DNA of 64,000 bases from JACCYI01 sp963828075 (lineage in GTDB: Bacteria > Actinomycetota > Thermoleophilia > Solirubrobacterales > Solirubrobacteraceae): NCBI GenBank assembly GCA_963828075.1, contig CAWHDH010000017.1, positions 992,001-1,056,000 on the forward strand, written 5' to 3'. Shown piece by piece: positions 23,101-30,620 of this stretch; the first letter of the stretch is position 1; each line of letters opens with the position of its first letter. The position numbers and the translations under genes were made by a program. The notes under the pieces were generated by a model that was given only the letters and a program-made list of their open reading frames with translations, searched no databases and had not been told where the DNA came from.

Positions 23101-26100
23101 AGCGGCTCATCCGCTGGTCGACGAGCTTGGCGAGCGACGCCTGGCGCTCGGGGGTCAGCGCGTCCGAGCGCAGGTAGAAGGTCCCGGTCGCCGGGTCGAA
23201 CAGCCCGATCGCCCCCTCGGGCGTCGGCTTGCCGGTGACCTGCATGTGGACGTCGTCGAGGATCGCGCCGTCGACGAGCGAGAGGCGCCCGGCGCGCGGC
23301 GTCCCCTCGCCGCGCTTGCCGACCGCCATGTCGACGGCCATGCCGAACTCGTTGGCCTTGATGACCCGGTGCGCAGGCTGCGGGCCGCCGGTCGGCGGCG
23401 GCGCAGCTCCGGTCGGCGGCGGCGCGCCCGGGGGCGGCGGGGTGCCGGCCTTTCCGGCGCCCGGCGCCTCGGCCGGGGCCGTCGGGCCCTGCTTCGCGGC
23501 CGGTGGCGGCGCCTTCACGTCGGGGACGTCGAGCTTCTTGGGCGCCTGGGGCGCGACGTCGGGCTGGCCGGACGGCTTCTCCTCGGTCTTGCCCTGCTTC
23601 GCGGGGCCGGGCTCGTTCTCGCCGACGAGCGACTTCATCCCCATCATCTGCGCGGCGGAGACCGACGTCGTGAAGACGCCCCAGGCGAACTGGCTGAACG
23701 CCTCGGCGCGGCGCAGCGCGAGCTCGCCCTCGGTCGGCGGAGGGACCTCCTTGGCGGCCGCCTCCTCGATCTTCGCCAGCGCGTGCAGGTACGCATACGG
23801 GACGATCACGACCTGGCCGAGCAGCTGGCCCTTGCCGATGATGTGGACGGTGTCGCCAACGATCTTGGCCCGTTTGGCCCACGCCTCGGCGTTCGCCACC
23901 CGCGTCGCCGACTGCGCCGCCTTGCCCGCCGCGCCGGCCATCTGCGCGGCCTCGCCGACGACCGTGGCGACACCGCCGACCACCGCGATGGCGCCCGCCG
24001 CCACCGAGATGATGTCCATCGTCGTCTCGAAGTCCGCGTGCAGCCGGTCGCCGCTCGAGCGCTTGGCCATCGAGTCGACCGCCACCGCGGCGCCCGCGAT
24101 GCCGCCCGCGATCCCGATGGCCATGCCGGCCGGCCCGCCGACGATCATGCCCGCGATCTCCGCCGCCGTCGCGAGGTCGGTGAGCAGCTGGATCGCGCGC
24201 TCGTGCCTGCCCTTCGCCGAGCGCATCTCGGACTCGATCGCGTCGGCGCCGAGGCGCTTCTTGAGGTCCTCCGGCAGCCGGATGACGATCGTGCCGCGGC
24301 CGTACTCGTTGGCCTCGCGGAAGCGCACGAACGCGTTGCGGGCCGCCTCGCGCTCGCCCTCGATGCCGTCCTTCTCGCTGAAGCCGAGGTACTCCTGCTG
24401 GGAGTCCTTCATCGTCACGTCGGCGAGCCGGAACTCGCACTTCTTGTCCTCGGCCTTGGACTTCGTCTGGGCCAAGGTCATGATCAGCTTGTAGGCGACG
24501 CCGTTCTCCTCGGAGGCGAGCGTCACCCGCGGGCTGTAGAGCGGCTCGCCGGACTTGCGCTTGCTGCCGAAGCCCTGCAGCCGGCCGCGCATCTCGATCA
24601 GCTGCTTCTGGCGCCGCTGCGTCTCCGCGATGTAGTCGTCGATGAGGACGTTGCGCGAGTCCAGGCGCACCTTGAGCCACCGCGCCTCGGCGCTGCGCTG
24701 GGTCTTCGGCAGCCGCTGGGCGTCGGCGTCCTTGAGCTCGTTGGCGATGGCGATCTGCTTGGACGCCTTCTCGAGCAGGAACTCGGTGTTCTCGGTATGG
24801 CCGCCGGCCTGGAGCTTCTTGAGCTCGGCGATCTCCTCCTCGACCTGCGCCTTGGTCGTCCAGGCGGGCGGCTTCTCCTTCTGACCCTCGAGCTCCGAGA
24901 GCCGGGTGTCCTCCTCCTTGTCGGCCTCCTGCGCCCGGGCGCGGACCGACATGACCCGGACCGCGCGAACGGCGATGCTCGACGCGCGGCGGACCGGATC
25001 GTCCGGCGCGGTCTGCGGCGTGGCGACGCAGCGGACGACGTACTCGCCCTCCTTCGGGAAGCCGATCGTCTTGTCGTTCAGCGGGGAGGCGACGCGCGAG
25101 ATGAACGCGTCCTTCCAGCCGGCGAGCTCGCGGATCCCGACGCTCAGCCCGATCAACTGGAGCTGCTGCGCGCGCATCGGCCAGGGCGTCTCGCCGAGCT
25201 CGGCGAGGTTCTTCTCGGTGTCCTCGAGCGTCTGCTGGCGCTTGCGCTTGACGTCGTTCAGCTCGCCGTGCGACGCCTTGTTGGCCTCGTCGCCGGCGGC
25301 CATCCCCTTCGCCTTCTCGCGGGCCGCCTTGACGCGCGCCTGCTCGTCGCCCTCGACGCCGGTCACCTCGAGCAGCTCCCAGTAGTACTGGATCCGCTGG
25401 GCCTGATTGGTGATCAGGTTGATCGAGTTCATGCCGCCGGCCGAGAACAGCAGCTGCATCGAGAACCGGTTGGTCGCGCCCATCACCGTGATGCCCTCGG
25501 CGGAGTCCTGCGGGCTGGCGCCGACCATGATCATCGACGCCGGGTAGGGCGGGTAGTTCGCGTTGCCCTTGCCGGTCCCGGCGGGGGCGTCGGGGTCGCT
25601 GGGGTCGCGCAGCCGCGGCCCCGTGCTCTCGAGCTTGAGCTCCTTCTTGGGATCGGTGGTGAAGCCCTCCTTGTCGGTCGGCTTGACGAGCGTCTGGCTG
25701 GACTCGGGGTCGCGCTCCTTCTTGAGCTGCTCGACCTGCTTCTTGATGAGCTCGAGCAGCTCCTCCGGCGTGAGCTTCGGATTGAGCGGGATCGTCTTGG
25801 ACGCCTGGTCGGCGTTGATCTGGAGCTTGACCTCGTCGCCGAGGCTGAACGGGATCAGCCCGTCGGGGAGGTCGCGCGGGGGCGGCGGCGCGGGCGGCGG
25901 CGGCGGATCGCCGGGCTTCGGCGGCTCACCGGGCGGCTTGGTCGGGTCGTTCGGCTTCTTGCCGCCCTTGAGGGTGCCGATCTTCTCCTGGACCGACTTG
26001 ACCAGCTTCTGCGCCCACTCGGGCGGCGGGCCGGGCTTCGTGCCGCCGAGCGGGCCGACCGCCAGGATCACCGCTTGGGCGCCGCTCATCGCCGCGGCGA

Positions 26101-26734
26101 CCTGGTCGCGGCCCTTCTCCCCGTCGGCGAGCCACTGGTCCATGTTGTAGTTGCTCTTGGTCGTCCACTGCTCGAACCCGACCGGGCGGAACGGGTCATC
26201 CGACGCGTACATGCGCCGCCAGGCCGGAATGCCGGGCGTGGAGAGGAAGAACCCGGGCGGCGGGGTCTTGGCGCCGCGCTTGAGCGCCCAGGACTCCTTG
26301 GCCACGCCCTGGTGGTCGTAGCGATAGAGCTTGTCGGTGATGACGAAGTACATCGCCGAGCCGATGAGCTCCTTCTGGTTGGCCTCGCCCAGGGTCATGT
26401 CCCCGACGGCGGCCATCGCGTCGGCCAGGATCTTGTCCTTGTTGCCGGTCAACGGGACGACCCACGCCCGGCCCGGGGGCAGGTGCGGCTCGTCCTCGTC
26501 GGGCTTGTCGCCCGGCTTCGGCGCGGTCTTGGGCTGGCGCTGCAGGGCCCGGCCGACCGCCGCGTTGCCGACGGCCCCTTGCATCGCGAGGGCGTGCGCG
26601 GGGGTCATCAGCCGCGGCCGGCGGCGGGCCGTGGCTCCGAACGCGCCGGATGCACCCTCCGGGCCGGCGGGCGCGGCCTCGGGCGCGGCCGCGGCGGGAG
26701 CCGCCTCCTGCGCGGGACCTGGACCCGAGCTCAC
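20186..26734 (-). CDS. Giant modular protein, injection-system/polymorphic-toxin associated type
   Basis: 2182 residues from GTG 26734. Order seen: a low-complexity Ala/Pro head; the motif AMQGAVGNAAVGRALQRQ (50-67), matching the LQRxAGNxAVxRxLQR signature of eCIS-associated (DUF4157-type) proteins; a globular region 85-255; Pro-rich linker 262-290; a charged helical region 465-720; hydrophobic helices about 853-886 and 906-935 that could insert in membranes; Pro-rich linker 1074-1118; helical repeats 1250-1405; a nucleotidyltransferase-like segment 1512-1600 (GFGSDRDVTI, then DSNFYTELHE); Pro/Thr linker 1908-1955; a final domain 1956-2182 with CDLVLHE and VRVEITTVTG. No signal peptide and no HExxH zinc motif are seen. 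Neighbours are housekeeping genes and an ABC exporter; no immunity gene is obvious. Toxin or structural role is inference. Confidence 0.8.
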   Translation of the reverse strand: MSSGPGPAQEAAPAAAAPEAAPAGPEGASGAFGATARRRPRLMTPAHALAMQGAVGNAAVGRALQRQPKTAPKPGDKPDEDEPHLPPGRAWVVPLTGNKDKILADAMAAVGDMTLGEANQKELIGSAMYFVITDKLYRYDHQGVAKESWALKRGAKTPPPGFFLSTPGIPAWRRMYASDDPFRPVGFEQWTTKSNYNMDQWLADGEKGRDQVAAAMSGAQAVILAVGPLGGTKPGPPPEWAQKLVKSVQEKIGTLKGGKKPNDPTKPPGEPPKPGDPPPPPAPPPPRDLPDGLIPFSLGDEVKLQINADQASKTIPLNPKLTPEELLELIKKQVEQLKKERDPESSQTLVKPTDKEGFTTDPKKELKLESTGPRLRDPSDPDAPAGTGKGNANYPPYPASMIMVGASPQDSAEGITVMGATNRFSMQLLFSAGGMNSINLITNQAQRIQYYWELLEVTGVEGDEQARVKAAREKAKGMAAGDEANKASHGELNDVKRKRQQTLEDTEKNLAELGETPWPMRAQQLQLIGLSVGIRELAGWKDAFISRVASPLNDKTIGFPKEGEYVVRCVATPQTAPDDPVRRASSIAVRAVRVMSVRARAQEADKEEDTRLSELEGQKEKPPAWTTKAQVEEEIAELKKLQAGGHTENTEFLLEKASKQIAIANELKDADAQRLPKTQRSAEARWLKVRLDSRNVLIDDYIAETQRRQKQLIEMRGRLQGFGSKRKSGEPLYSPRVTLASEENGVAYKLIMTLAQTKSKAEDKKCEFRLADVTMKDSQQEYLGFSEKDGIEGEREAARNAFVRFREANEYGRGTIVIRLPEDLKKRLGADAIESEMRSAKGRHERAIQLLTDLATAAEIAGMIVGGPAGMAIGIAGGIAGAAVAVDSMAKRSSGDRLHADFETTMDIISVAAGAIAVVGGVATVVGEAAQMAGAAGKAAQSATRVANAEAWAKRAKIVGDTVHIIGKGQLLGQVVIVPYAYLHALAKIEEAAAKEVPPPTEGELALRRAEAFSQFAWGVFTTSVSAAQMMGMKSLVGENEPGPAKQGKTEEKPSGQPDVAPQAPKKLDVPDVKAPPPAAKQGPTAPAEAPGAGKAGTPPPPGAPPPTGAAPPPTGGPQPAHRVIKANEFGMAVDMAVGKRGEGTPRAGRLSLVDGAILDDVHMQVTGKPTPEGAIGLFDPATGTFYLRSDALTPERQASLAKLVDQRMSRFAMEQLGPSLSAGFREHMVRVVLEGIALPEPAGRAPRRVTGRLIELIGPETIARALFENDIKGVRNALEDRFGPARAKAIEQALRAGRDFDAILLLDDPNHALANTLGSYFADGVVDLISQSRGGQPTNPERARIAAKIAEKVGLDVMRAALLQGEVAPLQEALARAMGPEPANALSLALTHGDIPAVKKALGEPVKTPAAEAAKPAAAPAKGAPEPNVPAKRALPEPRPPEQALATALKAGGKPEAHVDAATAYIKDAGNFKDIRAAVESGRLGDPKAAEAAVQHARRVITDQALEGVVAKLKEEHPDLNVKLSDLGTPGFGSDRDVTIKVEPKPGTKATTTDAVARSVEAVRDTYAALEKAGYPPDAALDSNFYTELHEGRIEPRSAQERSAISADQSVVSMAEMRMNMSDDQWNAYKQKQLESAGPAERGPGAAGELGAEARARIAAQLGAAEALSGQLKAGKPAEVRAKVEGDLLAALKKEPIDPREVRSLMGKLKLLEPDAYGTRAAVEDVVDFQQALARAESDAGTGPILKGKPGRLGERGVPIHEELATVTQVASASNAKLSHVHGDTPAHAASASKYLARVLQAFREAGLSINDPLIAKTGQVVGSKAEGSTGIMRELRSWADATGRTQLKTDAELVTAYVKACQDLGIDITVRLRTAEATAAAQHSLMGGDTPTGGRSDPDAALAAAMKDPPPPGGPAQGTAGPTPAGGPPPATAGPATPATTHTPAAPAAPLTPAQVRQKAADRADAFRTRYSKVDGSATSMAALTELFERAGGLTQTAATAPTPGQYVPMHTRTASAELKTIIAHAERPEVVRVELIPHSSAGRTCDLVLHERQPDGTTVPVRVEITTVTGTQVGRADIGAGGMRETRVADITRVVREKAAPKGKVSQLAAPMPGVPVGGDLAIHLPHVGDGPADVAAAMGRIAAEATAWTHVRAIDFFLPGGEVIRYERGPLGTYTRVP

Positions 26735-26766
26735 CGCGCGACGATAACCGCCGCCGGTGACGAGAG

Positions 26767-27228
26767 CTAGGTGACTTCGGCCTCTTCCTTGCCCTGCAGG
26801 CGGTCGCGGCCGCGTTGCACGGCGGCGATGAACTTCGAGAGGTTCACCTCGAGCGTGTTGAGGATCTCGTCGGCGTAGTCCTCCGCGCCCAGCCGGATCT
26901 CGCGCTCGCGGGCGCGGGCGTCCTCGATGATGTCCTCCGCCGCGCGCTCGGCCTGCTTGGTGACCTCCTGCTCGGAGACCAGCTGGTCCTGGCGCTCGCG
27001 CGCCTCGGTGACGATCCGCTCGGCCTCGCGCTTGGCCTCCGCCAGCATCTCCTGGCGCTCCTTGACGATCCAGCGGGCCTGCTTGATCTCCTCAGGGATC
27101 GTGGCCCGCATCTGGTCGAGGATGTCGTAGATCTCCTCCTTGTCCACGCGCACGGAATCCGAGAACGGGATGGGCCGCGCGTTGTGGACGAGATCGTCCA
27201 GCTTGTCGATGAGAACGAGGACGTCCAT
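26767..27228 (-). CDS. SepIVA/DivIVA-like coiled-coil division protein
   Basis: 153-residue, almost wholly helical protein. The N-terminal VLVLIDKLDDLVHNARPIP and YDILDQMRATIPEEIKQARW resemble the start of mycobacterial SepIVA (Rv2927c), followed by heptad-rich AEAKREAERIVTEARERQDQ and ERAAEDIIEDARAREREIRL. SepIVA is an essential septum-associated factor of the DivIVA-like class, longer than this protein. In Mycobacterium the gene neighbours the DUF177 and rnc genes; here it sits with coaD and rsmD. It starts 21 bp after coaD. A short paralogue of the FtsB/ATP-synthase-b type is less likely. Confidence 0.82.
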   Translation of the reverse strand: MDVLVLIDKLDDLVHNARPIPFSDSVRVDKEEIYDILDQMRATIPEEIKQARWIVKERQEMLAEAKREAERIVTEARERQDQLVSEQEVTKQAERAAEDIIEDARAREREIRLGAEDYADEILNTLEVNLSKFIAAVQRGRDRLQGKEEAEVT

Positions 27229-27249
27229 AAGTTCCGGTGGGCTCTTTCT

Positions 27250-27747
27250 TCAGCGGGCGAGCGCTTCCTGCAAGCGGTTCGCCACCTCTTCTGGGACCAG
27301 GTCGCGGATGTCGCCACCGAAGGTCGCCATCTCCTTGATGCCGCTCGAGGAGAGGAAACTGTACTGCGGGCTGGCCATCACGAACACCGACTCGACGTCC
27401 GGGGCCAGCCTGCGGTTGAGCTGGTTCATCTCGAACTCGTACTCGAAGTCCGAGATCGCGCGCAGTCCTTTGACGATCGCCTTGGCCCCGCGGCGGCGCG
27501 CGAACTCGACCACGAGGGTGTCGAAGGTCTCCACCGTCACGTTGGGCAGATGGGCCGTCGCGTGCTCGATGAACGCCACCCGATCCTCGGCGCCGAACAG
27601 CGCCCGGTCCTTACGCGTGGAGGCGTTGACGACGGCGACGATCACCTCGTCGAACATCCCCGCCGCGCGGCCGATCACGTCGAGATGCCCGTTGGTGATC
27701 GGGTCGTAGCTGCCGGGGCAGACGGCGATGCGGGGGTCAGGCGCCAT
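27250..27747 (-). CDS. coaD: Phosphopantetheine adenylyltransferase CoaD
   Basis: Catalyses 4'-phosphopantetheine + ATP to dephospho-CoA + PPi, the penultimate step of CoA synthesis. The 165-residue protein shows the nucleotidyltransferase signature CPGSYDPITNGHLDVIGRA (T/HxGH variant NGH), KGLRAISDFEYEFEMNQLNRRL for pantetheine binding, and the adenine loop YSFLSSSGIKEMATFGGDI. Length is typical. Its ATG lies inside the end of rsmD (11-base overlap), the standard rsmD-coaD pairing. Confidence 0.97.
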   Translation of the reverse strand: MAPDPRIAVCPGSYDPITNGHLDVIGRAAGMFDEVIVAVVNASTRKDRALFGAEDRVAFIEHATAHLPNVTVETFDTLVVEFARRRGAKAIVKGLRAISDFEYEFEMNQLNRRLAPDVESVFVMASPQYSFLSSSGIKEMATFGGDIRDLVPEEVANRLQEALAR

Positions 27748-28270
27748 GGATGCGGATCAGGGTGTCGCCGTAGCGGCGTTCGTCTCGAAGGGGCAGGTCC
27801 AGGGATAGCGGCGCCCGCCGGTCGCTCTCTGAGACGACGCTCCCACCGGGGGCCAGCAGCCCGTCGATCCCCTCCTTCAGGCCGGGCGCGAGGCGCTCGG
27901 CGAGCCGGTAGGGCGGATCGAGGAAGACCAGATCGTATTGGCGGACGGCGGCGCGTGCGGCGCGCAGGGCCGCGAGGGCGTCGGATCGCTGGACGATCGC
28001 GTCGATCTCGAGCGCCGCGAGGTTGGCCTTCAGCACCCGGATGGCGGCGGGCGCGGAGTCCACGAACGTCGCCTCGCGCGCCCCTCGCGAGAGGGCCTCG
28101 ATGCCCAGCGCGCCCGAGCCCGCGAACAGGTCGAGCACGCGCGCGCCCGCGACCCGGTCGCCGAGCACGGAGAACAGCGCCTCGCGAACTCGGTCGGAGG
28201 TCGGGCGCGTGGCGGCGCCGGGCGGCGCGACCAGGCGCCGGCCGCCGTAGGTGCCCGCGATGACCCTCAC
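27737..28270 (-). CDS. rsmD: 16S rRNA (guanine-966-N2)-methyltransferase RsmD
   Basis: Methylates G966 of 16S rRNA using SAM. The 177-residue product from GTG 28270 (RVIAGTYGGRRLVAPPG) has the family opening, RPTSDRVREALFSVL, the SAM-binding loop VLDLFAGSGALGIEALSRG and the catalytic DPPY in LVFLDPPYRLAE. The start was chosen because the conserved RVIAG motif begins there, although the frame stays open upstream. The 190-bp gap 28271-28460 to recG contains no supportable gene; it holds short GC-rich complementary stretches that may form a recG transcript end. Confidence 0.93.
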   Translation of the reverse strand: MRVIAGTYGGRRLVAPPGAATRPTSDRVREALFSVLGDRVAGARVLDLFAGSGALGIEALSRGAREATFVDSAPAAIRVLKANLAALEIDAIVQRSDALAALRAARAAVRQYDLVFLDPPYRLAERLAPGLKEGIDGLLAPGGSVVSESDRRAPLSLDLPLRDERRYGDTLIRIHGA

Positions 28271-28460
28271 GTCACTGGATGCTAGGCCGCTCGTCCGGCG
28301 GGCATCGAGGGGAGAAGGGGTCGGCGTCAACCACCCCCATGTGCGCCGAAGGGCGCCCGACGCCCCGCCCACGCCCGACACTCCTCCCTCAGTGACCGCC
28401 CTTCCACCCGGCCGGCGCAACCGCCGACCATTCGCCAGTGCCACCCACCCACCCGAGCCC

Positions 28461-30620
28461 TCACGCCGGGATCGGCTCGAGCGCATCGGCGCCATACGCC
28501 GCGACGATGGCGTCGGCGAGCAGCGCGTGCTCGGGCTCGGCGAGGTCGGGATCGGCGTCGAGCAGGGCCTGCGCGCGCATCCGGGCGCGCTCGAGCAGCT
28601 CGGCGTCCTCGGGCAACCGGGCGACCTTGAACTGGGCCAGCCCGGACTGGCGCACGCCGAGCATCTCCCCCTCCCCCCGCAGCTCGAGGTCGATCTCGGC
28701 GAGCGAGAAGCCGTCGGTGTGCTCGGCCAGGGCGCGCAGCCGGGCCGACTCCTTGGGGCCGAACAGCAGGCAGACCGACTCGTGCGCGCCGCGGCCGATC
28801 CGCCCGCGCAGCTGGTGCAGCTGCGAGATCCCGTAGCGCTCGGCGTTCTCGACGAGCATCACCGATGCGTTCGGGACGTCGATGCCGACCTCGATCACGG
28901 TGGTGGCGACCAGGACGTCGGCGCCGCCGGCCGCGAAGTCGGCCATCGCCTCCTGCTTCTCGCGCGTCTTGAGCTGGCCGTGCATGAGCACGACGCGGAA
29001 GTCGCGCAGCTCGCCGGTCCGCAGACGCTCGTACTCCGCGGTGGCTGCACGCGCGGCGAGCGCCTCGGACTCCTCGACCAGCGGGCAGACGACGAACGCC
29101 TGGCGGCCGGCGCGTAGCTCCTCGCGCATCCGGTCGTACGCACGGGCGCGCTCGCGCTCCCCGCCGGCGACGAAGGTGCGGATCGGGTGGCGGCCGGCCG
29201 GCAGCTCGCGCAGGACGGTGACGTCGAGGTCGCCGTACGCGGTGAGCGCGAGCGTGCGCGGGATCGGCGTCGCCGTCATGTGCAGGACGTGGGGCGCGAG
29301 GCCCGCCGGCGCCTTGCGGTCCAGCGCGCGGCGCTGGTTGACGCCGAAGCGGTGCTGCTCGTCGACGACCGCGACGGCGAGCCGGTCGAACTCGACGGGG
29401 CCCTCGATCAGCGCGTGGGTCCCGACCAGGAGCTTCAGCTCGCCGGTGGCGAGCTTGCCGAGCAGGTCCGTGCGCCGCGCGGCCGGCGTCGCCCCGGTCA
29501 GCAGCGCCGCCTGCAGCAGCGAGCCCGGCATCAGCTTCTGCAGCGTCGCGAAGTGCTGCTCGGCGAGCGTCTCGGTCGGCGCCATGAGCGCGGCCTGGGC
29601 CCCGGACTCGACCGCGCGGAGCATCGCGTAGACGGCGACGACGGTCTTGCCGGACCCGACCTCCCCCATCAGCAGCCGCTGCATCGGGCGATCGCGTGCG
29701 AGGTCGTCGTCGATCGCCGCCATCGCCCGGCGCTGGTCGTCGGTCGGCGTGAACGGGAGGCTGTCGGCCAGCCACGCGCGTGTCAGCTCGCCGGGCGGCT
29801 CGAGCTCGCGGGCGCGCGCGGACTCGCGCCGCAGTGCACGGCGGCGCAGCAGCGCGAGCTGGAGCAGCAGCAGCTCCTCGAACGCGAGCCGCCGGCGGCC
29901 GCCCTCGTGGCCGCCGAAGTGCGCGTCCCACAGCGCGTCTGAGCGCTGCGGGAGCCGCTCGAGCACGCGCAGCCGCGTGGGCAGCGGCTCGACCGTCTCG
30001 CGCACCGCGCCGGCGTGGGCGCGGACGAGCGAGAGGATCTGCGTCGAGGTCAGCCCCTCGGTCGCGGGGTAGTGCGCGACGTCGGTGCCACCCTCCCCGC
30101 CCGCCGCCTCGTCGGTCGGCGCGTGCTGCTGGACGCGGAAGCGGTTGCGCGCCTCGTACTTGCCGTGCAGCACGAGCCGCGAGCCCGGCCGGTACTTGCC
30201 CTCGAGCCACGGCTGGTTGAAGAACGTCACCTTCATCACGCCGGTCTCGTCGGCGACGGTCGCCTCGACGAGCGGCTTCATCCCCCGCCGGCGCACGGGG
30301 CGCGAGCTGATCGAGCGCACCTCGACGACCACGGTCGCCACCTCGCCGGCGACCAGCTCGGCCACGGTGCGGGCCTCGCGCCGGTCGCGCGGGAGATGCT
30401 CGAGCAGGTCGCCGACCGTGTGCAGGCCGAGCACTTCGGCGCCCTTGGCCGACTTCGCCGGCTTGACTTCGAGTGGCGCCCCGAGGACCGACACGGCGCG
30501 CGGCGTGTGGACCGGCGCAGGGCCGGCCGGCAGGGGATCCGCCGAGGCGAACGAGGACGGGGCCGCGGGCGGCATCGAGGACTCAATTGTGCAGCGGCGC
30601 CCGGCGGTGCCGGACGTCAC
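28461..30620 (-). CDS. recG: ATP-dependent DNA helicase RecG
   Basis: Branch-migration helicase that remodels stalled forks and Holliday junctions. The 719-residue protein has an N-terminal wedge/OB domain (VLGLHTVGDLLEHLPRDRRE, VTFFNQPWLEGKYRPGSRLV) and helicase motifs: PTDDQRRAM, Walker A MGEVGSGKTVVA, MAPTETLAEQH, DEQHRFGVNQR, HMTATPIPRTL, then VVCPLVEES, VLVATTVIEVGIDVPNA and QLRGRIGRG. GTG 30620 overlaps the DAK2 gene stop by 4 bases (GTGA), favouring it over the internal ATG at 30575. RecG-DAK2-rpmB order is conserved in actinobacteria. Confidence 0.95.
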   Translation of the reverse strand: MTSGTAGRRCTIESSMPPAAPSSFASADPLPAGPAPVHTPRAVSVLGAPLEVKPAKSAKGAEVLGLHTVGDLLEHLPRDRREARTVAELVAGEVATVVVEVRSISSRPVRRRGMKPLVEATVADETGVMKVTFFNQPWLEGKYRPGSRLVLHGKYEARNRFRVQQHAPTDEAAGGEGGTDVAHYPATEGLTSTQILSLVRAHAGAVRETVEPLPTRLRVLERLPQRSDALWDAHFGGHEGGRRRLAFEELLLLQLALLRRRALRRESARARELEPPGELTRAWLADSLPFTPTDDQRRAMAAIDDDLARDRPMQRLLMGEVGSGKTVVAVYAMLRAVESGAQAALMAPTETLAEQHFATLQKLMPGSLLQAALLTGATPAARRTDLLGKLATGELKLLVGTHALIEGPVEFDRLAVAVVDEQHRFGVNQRRALDRKAPAGLAPHVLHMTATPIPRTLALTAYGDLDVTVLRELPAGRHPIRTFVAGGERERARAYDRMREELRAGRQAFVVCPLVEESEALAARAATAEYERLRTGELRDFRVVLMHGQLKTREKQEAMADFAAGGADVLVATTVIEVGIDVPNASVMLVENAERYGISQLHQLRGRIGRGAHESVCLLFGPKESARLRALAEHTDGFSLAEIDLELRGEGEMLGVRQSGLAQFKVARLPEDAELLERARMRAQALLDADPDLAEPEHALLADAIVAAYGADALEPIPA

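Noticed and set aside
26534..26596. DUF4157 zinc-peptidase domain after the N-terminal motif of the giant protein
   Set aside because: The HExxH signature of that domain is absent; only the short head motif matches.
20273..26770. 2165-codon open frame on the plus strand opposite the giant gene
   Set aside because: Composition is dominated by Arg, Leu, Gly and Asp with no domains, and it mirrors the codon structure of the minus-strand gene. Long antisense frames are expected at this GC content.
28271..28460. Third copy of the AACCCG repeat family between rsmD and recG
   Set aside because: Only loose matches (CATCGAGG, CAACC) without the 41-bp span or the 60-bp period.
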